From Halovenus marina (GTDB lineage Archaea; Halobacteriota; Halobacteria; Halobacteriales; Haloarculaceae): 64,000 nt of DNA. The notes beneath the pieces were generated by a model that made no database searches, was not told the origin of the DNA, and saw only the letters and a program-made list of their open reading frames with translations. Positions 41,207-50,601 of this stretch are shown here, piece after piece. The stretch lies in assembly GCF_051414115.1 (NCBI RefSeq), contig NZ_JBLKNZ010000001.1, positions 1,178,001 through 1,242,000 on the forward strand. Direction: 5' to 3'. How positions within the stretch are numbered: position 1 is the first letter of the stretch; each line of letters starts with the position of its first letter. The position numbers and the translations under genes were made by a program.

Positions 41207-42526
41207 ATGTCGAGTCTCGATCTGGAGCAGTTGTTTGCCGCCGGTCGACGGAATGCAGTCATCTCCTGGCTGTTCGTTGCGCTCGCGGCGATTGCGTGGA
41301 TCGGGGGGATCATCACTGTCGGACCGCTGTGGTCAGTGTTCGCGTTCGTCATCGTCGTTCTGGCGGTGCTTCCGCCGCTCGTCTATCGGTCGCGGTACGT
41401 CATGCTGCCGTGGGAGGTGCTCGCGATGGCGACGCTTCCGCTGATCGGAATCGCAGTCGGCGCGCAGCGTCTGTCGAGTCCAATCGTCACGTATCTCGCA
41501 ATCGCGGCGGTCGGACTCGTGATCGTCGTGGAACTCGATTCGTTCACGATGACGCGGCTGTCTGCCGGATTTGCCATCGCGCTCGTCGTGGCCGCCACGA
41601 TGGCTGCAGCGGCGGTCTGGGCACTGCTCGAGTGGTATGCCGCCGTCCTGTTCGACCAGGCCTACACCATGACGAACGACCAGCTCATGCACGAGTTCGT
41701 CTACGCGACAGTCGCCGGATTCGGTGCTGGCACGCTCTTTCGCATGTACTTCCGGCGGCGAGTGTCCATGACGGAGCGCGTTCCGACTGGTGACAGAGAG
41801 CCGTTGCGAGCGACAGAGAGTTACACGGAGGCGGAATCTGAGGAGATGGACGTCTCCCAGCGCGGCATCTTCCATCGATTCTTGCCCTCGGAGCGCCGAC
41901 AGCGCCAGCTCACGCGAGGGATGGAACTGATTCTCGTCGGACTGCTGTTTATCGGGATCGAACGCGGCAGCACCGGGATCATCGTGAATACGGGCGTCTC
42001 CCTCGCTGTCGTCCAGCTTCCAGCGATTCTCGAACGCGATTACGACATCCCGATGGACCCCCGACTGACGCTCTGGGTCACGCTGGCCGCGTTTCTCCAC
42101 GCCGTCGGCGTCGTCGGGATCCCCGGCTCGGGACTGTCCTTTTACACCACGATCGGCTGGTGGGACCATCTCACACACTCGCTGTCTGCATCGGTCGTCG
42201 CGGCCGCTGGCTACGCGACCGTTCGTGCACTCGACATCCATCTCGAGGAGGTCCACATCTCACCGAAGGTCGTCAGTATTGTCTTGCTTATTTGTGTGCT
42301 CGCCTTCGGGGTGCTCTGGGAACTCCTTGAATTTGCGATCGGCGTCGCCGCAGACGAGTTCGGCACCGGAACTATCCTGACGCAGTACGGCATCGAGGAC
42401 ACACTCAAAGATCTGACGTTCAACACGTTCGGCGGCATCATCGTCGCGCTGTGGGGTGGTGTCTACCTGACGGATCTCGCCGACACCATCAGCGAGCGGC
42501 TGAACCTTGAGTCGACCACGCGCTGA
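41207..42526 (+). CDS. DUF2238-like integral membrane protein
   Basis: A 439-residue protein with two membrane halves joined by a charged loop (about 185-245). The second half contains WWDHLTHSLSASVVAAAGY and LWELLEFAIG, then DTLKDLTFNTFGG, the hallmark of DUF2238/YjdF. The first half has a weaker copy (LLEWYAAVLFDQAY), suggesting an internal duplication. The function is unknown. A TATA-like GCATTATCAG is about 30 nt upstream. Confidence 0.8.
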   Translation: MSSLDLEQLFAAGRRNAVISWLFVALAAIAWIGGIITVGPLWSVFAFVIVVLAVLPPLVYRSRYVMLPWEVLAMATLPLIGIAVGAQRLSSPIVTYLAIAAVGLVIVVELDSFTMTRLSAGFAIALVVAATMAAAAVWALLEWYAAVLFDQAYTMTNDQLMHEFVYATVAGFGAGTLFRMYFRRRVSMTERVPTGDREPLRATESYTEAESEEMDVSQRGIFHRFLPSERRQRQLTRGMELILVGLLFIGIERGSTGIIVNTGVSLAVVQLPAILERDYDIPMDPRLTLWVTLAAFLHAVGVVGIPGSGLSFYTTIGWWDHLTHSLSASVVAAAGYATVRALDIHLEEVHISPKVVSIVLLICVLAFGVLWELLEFAIGVAADEFGTGTILTQYGIEDTLKDLTFNTFGGIIVALWGGVYLTDLADTISERLNLESTTR

Positions 42527-42592
42527 CGACACAGCGGTCGCCCGACGTAGTCTGTCGAACCTTTCTTTGCCGAGCGCAGTCATCGAACAGCT

Positions 42593-44047
42593 ATGACCAC
42601 CTACGATGCCGGACCCGTCACGCTAGAGCGTGTTCGCGAACACGTCTGGGAGATTCCACAGGAAGGCGACATGCGCGTGCCAGCGCGCGTGATGGCGAGC
42701 GAGCGTCTCCTCGAGGAAATTTCACAGGACAAGACACTCCAGCAGCTCAAAAACACCACCCACCTGCCGGGAATCAAAAAGTACGCCATCTGCATGCCCG
42801 ACGGTCATCAGGGGTACGGCTTCCCGGTCGGCGGCGTCGCAGGGATCGATGCCGAAAACGGCTGTATTAGCCCCGGAGCGGTCGGCTACGACATCAACTG
42901 CGGAGTGCGAATGATGAAAACAAACCTCGCGTACGACGATATCGAGGGGCGCGAGGAGGAACTCGTCAACGCGCTGTTCGCGAACGTCCCTTCGGGGCTT
43001 GGCGGTGGCGGCATCGTCGAGAACGCCCCCATCGACGATATCTTAGCGCGCGGCGTCGAGTGGGCCGTCGAGCAGGGCCACGGCGTCGAATCAGACCTTG
43101 CTCACTGCGAAGACGAAGGCTACCGGCCCGATGCGGTTCCCGAATACGTCTCACAGAAAGCGAAAGACCGCGGTCGAAATCAGGTCGGCAGCCTCGGCAG
43201 CGGCAATCACTTTCTCGAAGTCCAGCGCGTGACCGACATCTACCGGGAGGACGTCGCCGACTCCTTCGGCCTCGAAGCAGATCAGGTCGTCGTGCTCATC
43301 CACTGTGGGTCGCGGGGGTTGGGTCATCAGGTCTGTACGGATTACCTCCGAGAGATCGAACAGACCCATCAGGGCTTGCTTGACCAGCTTCCCGACAAGG
43401 AACTCGCTGCGGCCCCGGCGGGGTCACAGCTCGCCGAGGAGTACTACGGCGCGATGTGTGCGGCGATCAACTTCGCGTGGGTCAATCGCCAGGTGATCAT
43501 GCACCGCACTCGACAGGTGTTCGAGCGAGTGTTCGACCAGTCCTGGGAGGACATGGAGATGGAACTGCTCTACGACGTAGCACACAACATCGCAAAGCGG
43601 GAGGTTCACGATGTCGAGGGGGAGGAGATGGAACTGTTCGTCCACCGGAAGGGCGCGACGCGGGCGTTCCCCGCTGGCCGTCCGGAGTTGCCGCCAGTGT
43701 ACGCGGATGTCGGTCAGCCGATCATCATCCCCGGGAGCATGGGAACTGGCAGCTACGTTCTGCGCGGCGGTGCGGAATCGATGACAGAGACCTTTGGCTC
43801 GACCGCACACGGGGCGGGACGACTCATGTCGCGAACGCAGGCGAAAAACGAGTTCTGGGGTGAGGACGTTCAGGACGACCTGCGGGAGCAAAACCACATC
43901 TACGTCAAGGCACAGAGCGGTGCAACCGTCGCGGAGGAGGCTCCCGGGGTGTACAAGGACGTCGACGAAGTCGTCAGAGTCTCCGACGCGCTCGGTATCG
44001 GTGACCGGGTCGCACGCATCTATCCGGTCTGTAACATCAAGGGGTGA
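42593..44047 (+). CDS. rtcB: RNA-splicing ligase RtcB
   Basis: A 484-residue GTP-dependent RNA ligase that joins tRNA exons after intron removal. Visible motifs are PDGHQGYGFPVGGV, GYDINCGVR (the metal-binding Cys), GSGNHFLEVQ, HCGSRGLGHQ, and STAHGAGRLMSR containing the His that becomes guanylated. Full length, with no intein. It converges on the pilin gene, with 16 bp between stops. Confidence 0.96.
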   Translation: MTTYDAGPVTLERVREHVWEIPQEGDMRVPARVMASERLLEEISQDKTLQQLKNTTHLPGIKKYAICMPDGHQGYGFPVGGVAGIDAENGCISPGAVGYDINCGVRMMKTNLAYDDIEGREEELVNALFANVPSGLGGGGIVENAPIDDILARGVEWAVEQGHGVESDLAHCEDEGYRPDAVPEYVSQKAKDRGRNQVGSLGSGNHFLEVQRVTDIYREDVADSFGLEADQVVVLIHCGSRGLGHQVCTDYLREIEQTHQGLLDQLPDKELAAAPAGSQLAEEYYGAMCAAINFAWVNRQVIMHRTRQVFERVFDQSWEDMEMELLYDVAHNIAKREVHDVEGEEMELFVHRKGATRAFPAGRPELPPVYADVGQPIIIPGSMGTGSYVLRGGAESMTETFGSTAHGAGRLMSRTQAKNEFWGEDVQDDLREQNHIYVKAQSGATVAEEAPGVYKDVDEVVRVSDALGIGDRVARIYPVCNIKG

Positions 44048-44063
44048 CAGCCTTCCGGCCCGG

Positions 44064-44504
44064 CTATGCGTTCACGTCGACCGGACTGTCACGCTGGCCG
44101 CGCTCAGCGAGGACGGTCTGATTGCCCTCGCCTGGGGCATATCGAATCTGGATATAGTCGTCTGCCCGAAGGCGCGATCCATAGGGGCTGGGGGGTCCGA
44201 TCTGAGTGGCGTCGCCCGGTCCGACGGCAGTGCTGGGTTCGACTTCGGCGTTTTCCGCCCAGGTCAGTTCGCCGTCCGGGCCGCTGATAACTAGATTACT
44301 CGCTGAAAACTCGTCACCGCCGTCGTGGGTGATCAACACCCGGTCCCCGATCTGTTCGAAGCTAAAGTCGGCTTCGGGTGGGCCGGAATCCGCGGCGAAA
44401 ATGACGCTCAGACCGACTGCGGCGGTGACACTGACGGTCAGCAGTACGAGTACTGCAACCCCGGCAGTCTCCGAGACTGCTCTGTTACCTCCGGCAGATC
44501 CCAT
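44064..44504 (-). CDS. Archaeal type IV pilin-like protein
   Basis: A 146-residue secreted protein with the class III leader GGNRAVSETAGVAVLVLLTVSVTAAVG, the RAVSE cleavage context of haloarchaeal pilins, followed by a strand-rich outer domain (FSFEQIGDRVLITHDGGD). It resembles proteins with the archaeal pilin N-terminal domain. It is monocistronic, with a TATA-like CAATATTTAC about 33 nt upstream. It is separate from the pilin-like operon at 15-20 kb. Confidence 0.85.
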   Translation of the reverse strand: MGSAGGNRAVSETAGVAVLVLLTVSVTAAVGLSVIFAADSGPPEADFSFEQIGDRVLITHDGGDEFSASNLVISGPDGELTWAENAEVEPSTAVGPGDATQIGPPSPYGSRLRADDYIQIRYAPGEGNQTVLAERGQRDSPVDVNA

Positions 44505-45304
44505 TCAGTAGAGATGTGCGCTCCCGGTGCGTAAATATTGTGGGGCAAGACGGAGACATCTCCTTGCCCGTTCTGTCTGTGTCTGTCACGATTCATACCT
44601 CTGAAATCTATTCGTACCGCTCAGACACAACTCGCCACTTATTCTAACTTCAATACTATACCATATAAATGATGTTTCTGTTGTTATGTATACTTTAAAT
44701 CATTTCAACGTCTGCTGTCTATCCTGCTGAGATTGCGCCTCTACGGCAAACAGAAGTCATCTAGCGAGTGCGAGTTCGTGAACGAGGGCCATGAGGGTCT
44801 CGAAACGCGGGACTTCCCGGTCGCTCGTCAGGGGGTCTCCTCTTTTGAGGATGAAGGTCCCCGTATTTCTCACCCCGAGAACTGCGGAACACCGGCGTAT
44901 GGCTGTTTTGGACCGTCTACTCTGCGATCATTTCCGTAACGGATCGACAGTGGCCACGAGACGGTGTCTGCAGTTGTCGAAAAATGGGTCTGTCTCTTCT
45001 GTGGACAGTACACTCCAGATTCTCACTGCTGAGTCGACTTGCGAGCCTTATCTGTACCCTGGCCGGGGTACCTCAAATAGTGGCTCTCTCCCGTGAATCC
45101 ACGTCCACACGATGAGCTGCGTCCGAGATCTACACGTATAACTGCTACAGTAGAGACTGGCCCTCGTGCCTCGATCGGTCTACTAACGGTAACGACGACT
45201 ATGAACTATCACTTTACTGGTCTATTTTGGCTGCATCTCTCTAAAGTATACGAATACAATAATATATTTGCATCTGGTAGTTTTTGTCACTTATACGTTA
45301 TCTA
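44505..45304. other. 800-bp AT-rich region without an intact gene
   Basis: The stretches 44587-44720 and 45190-45300 are markedly AT-rich (for example CCATATAAATG and ATAATATATTTG). No convincing intact gene is seen; short frames here have no family match and poor starts. The middle holds a decayed coding stretch on the minus strand (next entry). It marks the border between core genes and the accessory catabolic region. Confidence 0.6.
44757..45047 (-). pseudogene. Decayed coding fragment
   Basis: Read on the minus strand, 96 codons carry protein-like sequence broken by one in-frame TGA (44928-44930). Before the stop: DSAVRIWSVLSTEETDPFF and CRHRLVATVDPLRK. After it: VRNTGTFILKRGDPL and PRFETLMALVHELALAR, ending at a proper stop. 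No start codon is found. I do not recognise the family; regulator- or transposon-derived origin is possible. Confidence 0.4.
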
Positions 45305-46348
45305 CTACGATGTGCGGAGCGGAAGGTGGATCTCACTACCGGTCTCGGCGGACCGAAACACGGCTTCGCTAAATTCCATATACTGGACCCCTTCCGCGAA
45401 CGTTGTTCGGGGTGATCCGCCGTGACGGATAGCGTCGACGAAGTCTTCTTCGACGGTCCACTCGACGGCTTCGTCTGGTGAGATTGCTTCTTGCGAAAGG
45501 TCTCCGTCCGCTGTCCCTGTATAGAGCGTATCGTCGTCGAGGTTGTATCGGATCGTTCCGTCACTGCCGTACAGTTCGATCACGTTGGCGGATGCATGCG
45601 GTGTGACGGTCGAGAAGTCAAAGCTCCCGACAGCGCCGTCTCGCAACGAGCAGTGGATGGAAACGAGATCCGGGAGATCGACCGATACTGTTCCACTCCC
45701 GTCTTCCGACGGGCGCTCAGTGATATGGGTCTGTGTCCGTGCCGAGACTGACTGTGCCTGCCCGACCCAGCGATGGAGTCGCTCGACCAGGATGCCGACG
45801 GCGAGCGCGTTGATCCCCTGATATCGCTCGACGTCCCGCCAGTGGATCGGGTCGTCCGGATCCGCTCGTCGCCCACTCGTGACGTTCGCACGAACGAAGC
45901 GCAGATCACCGAGGAACCCGTCGTCGATGAGTCGCTGGACTTTTTTATCGCCGTGCATCCCGAGCGGAGAGGGACAGATTTGTGTCACGAGGTCGGTCTC
46001 CTCCGAGCGTGCGTACATCTCTTTGGCTTCCGCCAGCGACCGGGCCATCCGCGCTTGCACGAAGGCGTGCTTGCCCGCGTCCAGGGCCGCAAGCGCATAC
46101 TCGTGGTGTTTGTACGGCCACGTTCCGACCATGACCGCATCCACGTCCGCCCGAGCGATCAGCTCCTCGGGGCTATCCAGTGGCTCAGCACCGAGATCAA
46201 ACCGCTCGCTGCTCGCGCGTGCACTCTCGACTGTTCGATTTGCGATTGCGACAACTTCCACACCGTCCATCTCGGCCAGTGCTGGGAAGTGCCTGTCCTC
46301 GAAGATACTCCCTGCACCGATGACGCCGATTCGAACCGTTTCGACCAT
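45305..46348 (-). CDS. Gfo/Idh/MocA-family oxidoreductase
   Basis: A 347-residue NAD(P)-dependent sugar dehydrogenase-like protein. The Rossmann motif is GVIGAGSIFEDRH, then VVAIANRT, and the domain 2 pattern HWRDVERYQGINALAVGILVERLHRWVG. The family EKP motif is replaced by ARM in FVQARMARSL, so activity may be altered. Start ATG 46348, with TATA-like GTTTATTATCC about 30 nt upstream. It lies downstream of the zinc-type dehydrogenase on the same strand. Confidence 0.87.
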   Translation of the reverse strand: MVETVRIGVIGAGSIFEDRHFPALAEMDGVEVVAIANRTVESARASSERFDLGAEPLDSPEELIARADVDAVMVGTWPYKHHEYALAALDAGKHAFVQARMARSLAEAKEMYARSEETDLVTQICPSPLGMHGDKKVQRLIDDGFLGDLRFVRANVTSGRRADPDDPIHWRDVERYQGINALAVGILVERLHRWVGQAQSVSARTQTHITERPSEDGSGTVSVDLPDLVSIHCSLRDGAVGSFDFSTVTPHASANVIELYGSDGTIRYNLDDDTLYTGTADGDLSQEAISPDEAVEWTVEEDFVDAIRHGGSPRTTFAEGVQYMEFSEAVFRSAETGSEIHLPLRTS

Positions 46349-46434
46349 TAGTCTACCAGAGATGACCGAAGGCTGGATAATAAACGCTTGTACCATCGCG
46401 GCGGTTGATATGTGGCCTGCAGCGGCGACGTGGA

Positions 46435-47409
46435 CTACGACCAGTCGAAGACGACGCCAAGTTCCGACGTCGGGTTCTCGTACAGCGACTCGAAGACGTC
46501 GGGTGCGTCCGACCCCGACGGTTCGGCCGTCACCAGCGATTCGACGTCCATATCGCCGCTTTGGAGATACTCGAAGAAGAGTTCGGTGTACGCCCGTCGG
46601 TCCCAGCGCCCCTGCCCTCCCGCCGGAATCCGGTAGGAGCCGATGATACGCGCACTCGGGACGATACAGTCCCGGTAGAAGTCGAACTCGACAGTTCGTC
46701 GCGGGCAACCGACGACCACGAAGCGGCCGTCCTCCTTGATCAGAGAGACACCGCCACCGAGCGTCTCCGGGTTCCCCGTCGCGTCGACGACCATATCCGC
46801 CACGCCTTCTTCCGGTTCGGAGCCGTTCTCGGCACCAACGTGAACAGGTTCGACGCGCCCGTGGTCGGGTACGGCCTCGATCCGTCCCGCGTCGAGGTCG
46901 AGTCCGTACACCGGAGCAGCACCCGAAACGAGGCAGGCGCGGATCGCGAGTTGACCCACGAGGCCGAGTCCACGGACTGCCGCTGACTCCCCCCACGAAA
47001 TCTCGCCCCGCCGAACCGCGTTCATCGCGATTGCGGCGATCTGACAGAACGTCCCAGACACGGCGGAGACATCCGATGGGAGTGAAACGACAGCCGATTC
47101 CTCGGCAGTCACGTACCGGGCGTGTACCGTCCGCGAGGCAACGCGCTGACCGACCAATTGCTCGTCGACGCCGTCTCCGACTTCGATGACAGTTCCGACG
47201 TTCGAGTAGCCGGGGTCGATCGGAAATCCATCGTTCGGCAGGTTGTCGGGCTGATGCGATCCGTCGAACAGCGCCAGTTCCGACCCGGTGCTGACGAGCG
47301 TCCGTTCGGTTTCGATCAGCACCTCGCCCGGATCGGGGTCGGGCACTGGGCGCTGTTCAAGTTCGACGTGTTCCGCCTCCGGAAACGTCACGACTTCGTT
47401 TGTCGGCAT
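46435..47409 (-). CDS. Zinc-type (MDR) dehydrogenase
   Basis: A 324-residue medium-chain dehydrogenase of the bi-domain sort often paired with Gfo/Idh/MocA proteins. The N-terminal GroES-like domain is short and lacks the structural-zinc Cys cluster. The cofactor domain reads RGLGLVGQLAIRACLVSGA with YGLDLDAGRIE. The catalytic zinc ligands are not obvious (STGSELALFDG replaces the usual GICGSD), suggesting a zinc-independent member. A TATA-like TTTTATACACC is upstream. Confidence 0.83.
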   Translation of the reverse strand: MPTNEVVTFPEAEHVELEQRPVPDPDPGEVLIETERTLVSTGSELALFDGSHQPDNLPNDGFPIDPGYSNVGTVIEVGDGVDEQLVGQRVASRTVHARYVTAEESAVVSLPSDVSAVSGTFCQIAAIAMNAVRRGEISWGESAAVRGLGLVGQLAIRACLVSGAAPVYGLDLDAGRIEAVPDHGRVEPVHVGAENGSEPEEGVADMVVDATGNPETLGGGVSLIKEDGRFVVVGCPRRTVEFDFYRDCIVPSARIIGSYRIPAGGQGRWDRRAYTELFFEYLQSGDMDVESLVTAEPSGSDAPDVFESLYENPTSELGVVFDWS

Positions 47410-47451
47410 AGGCGTACAGATAACGACGGGGTGTATAAAACTACGTGCGGT

Positions 47452-47461
47452 GGTTGCAACC
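47452..47461. promoter_or_regulatory. Palindrome between MDR dehydrogenase and CoA-transferase genes
   Basis: GGTTGCAACC, a perfect 10-bp palindrome. It sits about 20 bp beyond the TATA-like box of the dehydrogenase gene and just after the CoA-transferase stop. It is a possible operator for the downstream pair; short enough to be chance. Confidence 0.3.
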
Positions 47462-47463
47462 GA

Positions 47464-48648
47464 TCAGATGACGTCACGGTCAGCCAGCGCGTCGATTTCG
47501 TCTTCTGTGAATCCCACGTCGCGGAGTGCGTCCCGCGTGTCGGCACCGAGTGGGGCGATGTAGCGATTCGGCGTTCGGTTCCACGAGCGGTGTTTCACTG
47601 GGTAATCGACGGTTCGATACGACTCCCCACCGGGTGTTTCGACGGGTGCGATCATCTCTCGCGCTCTGGTATGCTCGGCGTCCCAGACGGAGAGGGCGTC
47701 GTGGATCCGCTGTGCAGGCACGTCCGCCGCTTCGAACCGGTCGAGCCACTCCTCGGTCGGACGCTCCCGAAACACGTCGCTGAGGAGGCTGTTGAGTCGC
47801 TCTCGGTTTGTTCGTCTGTCAGCCACCGTCTCGTAGGACGGATCGCTTCTCAGTTCCTCCCGGTCGATGGCCGAGCAAAACCGCCCCCAGTGTTCCTCCG
47901 TCACGACAGACAGTTGCACGTACCCGTCCGCAGTCGGAAAGATCCCTTCCGGGACAAAATACACGTGCGACTTCGCGATGGATGGAAACGGCTTCTCGGT
48001 GGCGAACGAATAGCCTGCTCTGACTGAGAGAAAGGCGAGGAGGCTGTCGCTCAGCGCAGTATCGAGATAGTCGCCCTCGCCGGTCTGGTCTCGGCGGCGA
48101 AGGGCGGCCATGATGCCAACTGTCGCGTACATGGCACCAGCAAGGTCAGCGACGGGAAGGCCGACGCGAAGCGGGTGTCCGTCCTCTCCACGAGTGAGTG
48201 ACGGTATCCCCGCGTACGACTGAACCATGGTGTCGATCCCTCGTCGCTCGGCGTACGGTCCCGTCTGCCCGAAGGCACTGACCGAGCAGTAGACAATATC
48301 CGGGTTGCGTTCCCGAACTGTCTCGTACCCGATTCCGAGCCCCTCGACAGTTCCTGGAGAGAGGTTCTCGATGAAGACGTCTGCGGTCTTGAGGAGTGAC
48401 AGCAGCGCCTCCTGTCCCTCTTCGGATTTGAGGTCGAGCGCAACGCTCTGTTTCCCCCGGTTGACGCTCATGTAGTAGAAGCTCTCGCCGCCGACTTCCG
48501 GATCTATACCGCGGGCAATCTCGCCAGTCTCCGGCCGTTCGATCTTGACGACGTCCGCGCCGAGGTCGGCGAGGATCATCCCGGCGTGCGATCCGGCCAC
48601 CATCTGCGTTACTTCGACGACGTTGATGTCCTCGAATGGTGCCGTCAC
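47464..48648 (-). CDS. CaiB/BaiF family CoA-transferase
   Basis: A 394-residue class III CoA-transferase. It begins VTAPFEDINVVEVTQMVAGSHAGMILADLGADVVKIE and has the catalytic Asp region in RRGIDTMVQSYAG. It moves CoA between acids such as carnitine, oxalate/formate or mesaconate/succinate; which acid is unknown. GTG 48648 is favoured by a TATA-like TTATAA (48674-48679) 28 nt upstream. ATG 48714 is an alternative. It is divergent from the C45-type gene. Confidence 0.87.
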   Translation of the reverse strand: MTAPFEDINVVEVTQMVAGSHAGMILADLGADVVKIERPETGEIARGIDPEVGGESFYYMSVNRGKQSVALDLKSEEGQEALLSLLKTADVFIENLSPGTVEGLGIGYETVRERNPDIVYCSVSAFGQTGPYAERRGIDTMVQSYAGIPSLTRGEDGHPLRVGLPVADLAGAMYATVGIMAALRRRDQTGEGDYLDTALSDSLLAFLSVRAGYSFATEKPFPSIAKSHVYFVPEGIFPTADGYVQLSVVTEEHWGRFCSAIDREELRSDPSYETVADRRTNRERLNSLLSDVFRERPTEEWLDRFEAADVPAQRIHDALSVWDAEHTRAREMIAPVETPGGESYRTVDYPVKHRSWNRTPNRYIAPLGADTRDALRDVGFTEDEIDALADRDVI

Positions 48649-48673
48649 GGTCGATGTGGCGCGTCGAGTGGAC

Positions 48674-48679
48674 TTATAA
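48674..48679 (-). promoter_or_regulatory. TATA-like box deciding the CoA-transferase start
   Basis: TTATAA on the minus strand, 28 nt before GTG 48648, supporting a leaderless transcript from that codon. Confidence 0.45.
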
Positions 48680-48751
48680 CTTCGTCTATCTGCACCACCG
48701 GCAATAGCCCCCATCCGAAGGTATTTATCGGCTGTCTTGGAAGGAGTTAGC

Positions 48752-49900
48752 ATGGCAAATAGCGAGTTTCTCCCGGCGGTGACAGTGACGGGAACGCCGT
48801 TCGAACGTGGTGTCACCCACGGACAGCGGTTCGACGAAGAAATCGAGACGAATCTGGAGACGTACTTCGACTGGTTCGACCGAAAGGGATGGGATCAGGA
48901 GCGACTGGTAGCCCACGGAAGCGACTATCTCTCGCTCATCGAGAACGTGAACGAGGAGTACGCCGAGGAGATGCGCGGTGTCGCGGAGGGAAGCGACGTT
49001 CCGATCGACCACATCACGCTGCTCAACGCTCGATACGAGGCGATGTATCCAGCGATCCGGGAGGATCTGCTCGGTGAAATCGAGGAGGAGGAATCGCGTG
49101 CTACTGCTGGAATGACCAGCGAGTGCAGTACGCTCGGTGTCCAACCGGAGGTGACGGCCGACGGTCACACGTACCTCGGACAGAACTGGGACTGGCTGCC
49201 GCCCTTAGAGAACGTCATCCTCCGGATCGACCAGGAAGCACACGCGAACATGGCCGTGATGACGGAGGCGGGCATCGTCGGCGGGAAGACGGGGGTCAAC
49301 GAGTACGGTATCGGTCTCGGCGTGAACGGACTCAGGACGATGAGCGACGGCGAGACTCCCGACCGGAAACCCTTCCACGTCCGCTGTCGCGAGATACTGA
49401 ACGCCGACCGCATCGACCGCGCCATCGCCCCGATCACGTCGACGTATCGCGTCTGCTCGGCGAACTTCCTCGTGGGTCACGCCAGCGGCGAGATACTCGA
49501 CCTCGAAACCGCGCCCGAGGACATCCGCTACATCTATCCGGAGGGCGGAATCCTCGGACACTCGAATCACTTCACCGACTCGTCGGGCATCGACATCGTC
49601 GACAAGCGACACCGGTTCGGCACGAACACTCTGCTCCGGGCAAACCGGATCGAGCGCCTCCTGCGGCGTGAGGCGGGAGACATCTCCGAGGAGACGGTCA
49701 AGTCAGTGCTCCGTGACCACTTCGATGCGCCCGAGGGGAGCCAACTCGGCGTCTGCAAGCATCCCGATTCGGATCTCCCGGTGAAAGACCAGGTGCAGAC
49801 CAACTGTAGCTTCGTCATGGACCTCGACGACCGACGCATGGTCGGCGCAGTCGGTCCGCCATGCGAGCACGAATATACGGAGTACAGCGTACCGACGTAG
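48752..49900 (+). CDS. C45-family autoproteolytic acyltransferase/hydrolase
   Basis: A 382-residue Ntn-hydrolase like isopenicillin-N acyltransferase. The nucleophile is probably Cys125 in MTSECSTLGVQP, exposed by self-cleavage before the Cys; LGQNWDWLPP follows, as in the family. Members cleave or form amide bonds of acylated amino compounds. A GGAG ribosome-binding site and TATA-like TATTTATC precede ATG 48752. It is followed by two imperfect tandem copies of GACGTACTRCAGGTC (about 49907-49943). The physiological substrate is unknown. Confidence 0.82.
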   Translation: MANSEFLPAVTVTGTPFERGVTHGQRFDEEIETNLETYFDWFDRKGWDQERLVAHGSDYLSLIENVNEEYAEEMRGVAEGSDVPIDHITLLNARYEAMYPAIREDLLGEIEEEESRATAGMTSECSTLGVQPEVTADGHTYLGQNWDWLPPLENVILRIDQEAHANMAVMTEAGIVGGKTGVNEYGIGLGVNGLRTMSDGETPDRKPFHVRCREILNADRIDRAIAPITSTYRVCSANFLVGHASGEILDLETAPEDIRYIYPEGGILGHSNHFTDSSGIDIVDKRHRFGTNTLLRANRIERLLRREAGDISEETVKSVLRDHFDAPEGSQLGVCKHPDSDLPVKDQVQTNCSFVMDLDDRRMVGAVGPPCEHEYTEYSVPT

Positions 49901-49960
49901 TGCGAGAGACGTACTACAGGTCCGAGCGACGTACTGCAGGTCTGTGAGAGGACCGTCCTG

Positions 49961-50518
49961 TTACTCGATATCCTCGGGCTGTGTTCCGATACCGTCGATC
50001 CATCCCGGCGGTTTCTCGGCCGAGGGCTGTGCGTGGTCGCGCTTGAGAACCATCGGCGTTCGTTCGAGTGAGAGCACCAGTTCGTTCTCCTGATTGAACG
50101 CCCGAAGTTCCGTCGTGACGATGCCGACGTGGTCCCGAGAGTCGCTCTCTCGCTTGTGCAGAACCTCGCTCTCCGCAAAGATCGTGTCGCCGTGAAACAC
50201 CGGCGCGTGGTGTGTCACGTCGTCGTAGCCGAGATTCGCCGTCGCGTTCATCGAGACGTCGATGACGCTCATGCCCACCGCGAGTGCGATGACGACCGTT
50301 CCGTCGACCAACCGCTCACCGAACTCCGTCTGGGACGCATACGCCTCGTTGAAGTGCATCGGGTTGAGGTTCATCGTGACGTTCGTCATCCAGACGTTGT
50401 CCGCCTCGGTCACGGTCTTTCCGAACGGATGTTTGTAGATATCACCTACCTCGAAGTCCTCGTAGTATCGCCCCTGCCACCCAGAGACGAGACGCCGGTC
50501 TATCGTGTCGTCTGTCAT
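49961..50518 (-). CDS. MaoC-family dehydratase
   Basis: A 185-residue hot-dog-fold hydratase. WQGRYYEDFEVGD leads into the catalytic Asp/His context TEADNVWMTNVTMNLNPMHFNEAYA, with FGERLVDGTVVIALAVGM after it. This pattern fits mesaconyl- or methylmalyl-CoA hydratases and other MaoC enzymes acting on short branched acyl-CoAs. It is 80 bp downstream of the malate-synthase gene on the same strand. Confidence 0.86.
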   Translation of the reverse strand: MTDDTIDRRLVSGWQGRYYEDFEVGDIYKHPFGKTVTEADNVWMTNVTMNLNPMHFNEAYASQTEFGERLVDGTVVIALAVGMSVIDVSMNATANLGYDDVTHHAPVFHGDTIFAESEVLHKRESDSRDHVGIVTTELRAFNQENELVLSLERTPMVLKRDHAQPSAEKPPGWIDGIGTQPEDIE

Positions 50519-50601
50519 CTACGTCAGCCACCTCATGATAGTTCGGAGTTTGTGACACGCTGGTTAATAGATTCCGCCCGGTACAGGGACAGTTCCAACA
50601 C

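Noticed and set aside
44733..45096. Two short plus-strand frames in the AT-rich gap
   Set aside because: No family match, poor starts and no promoter; the minus-strand decayed frame is more protein-like.
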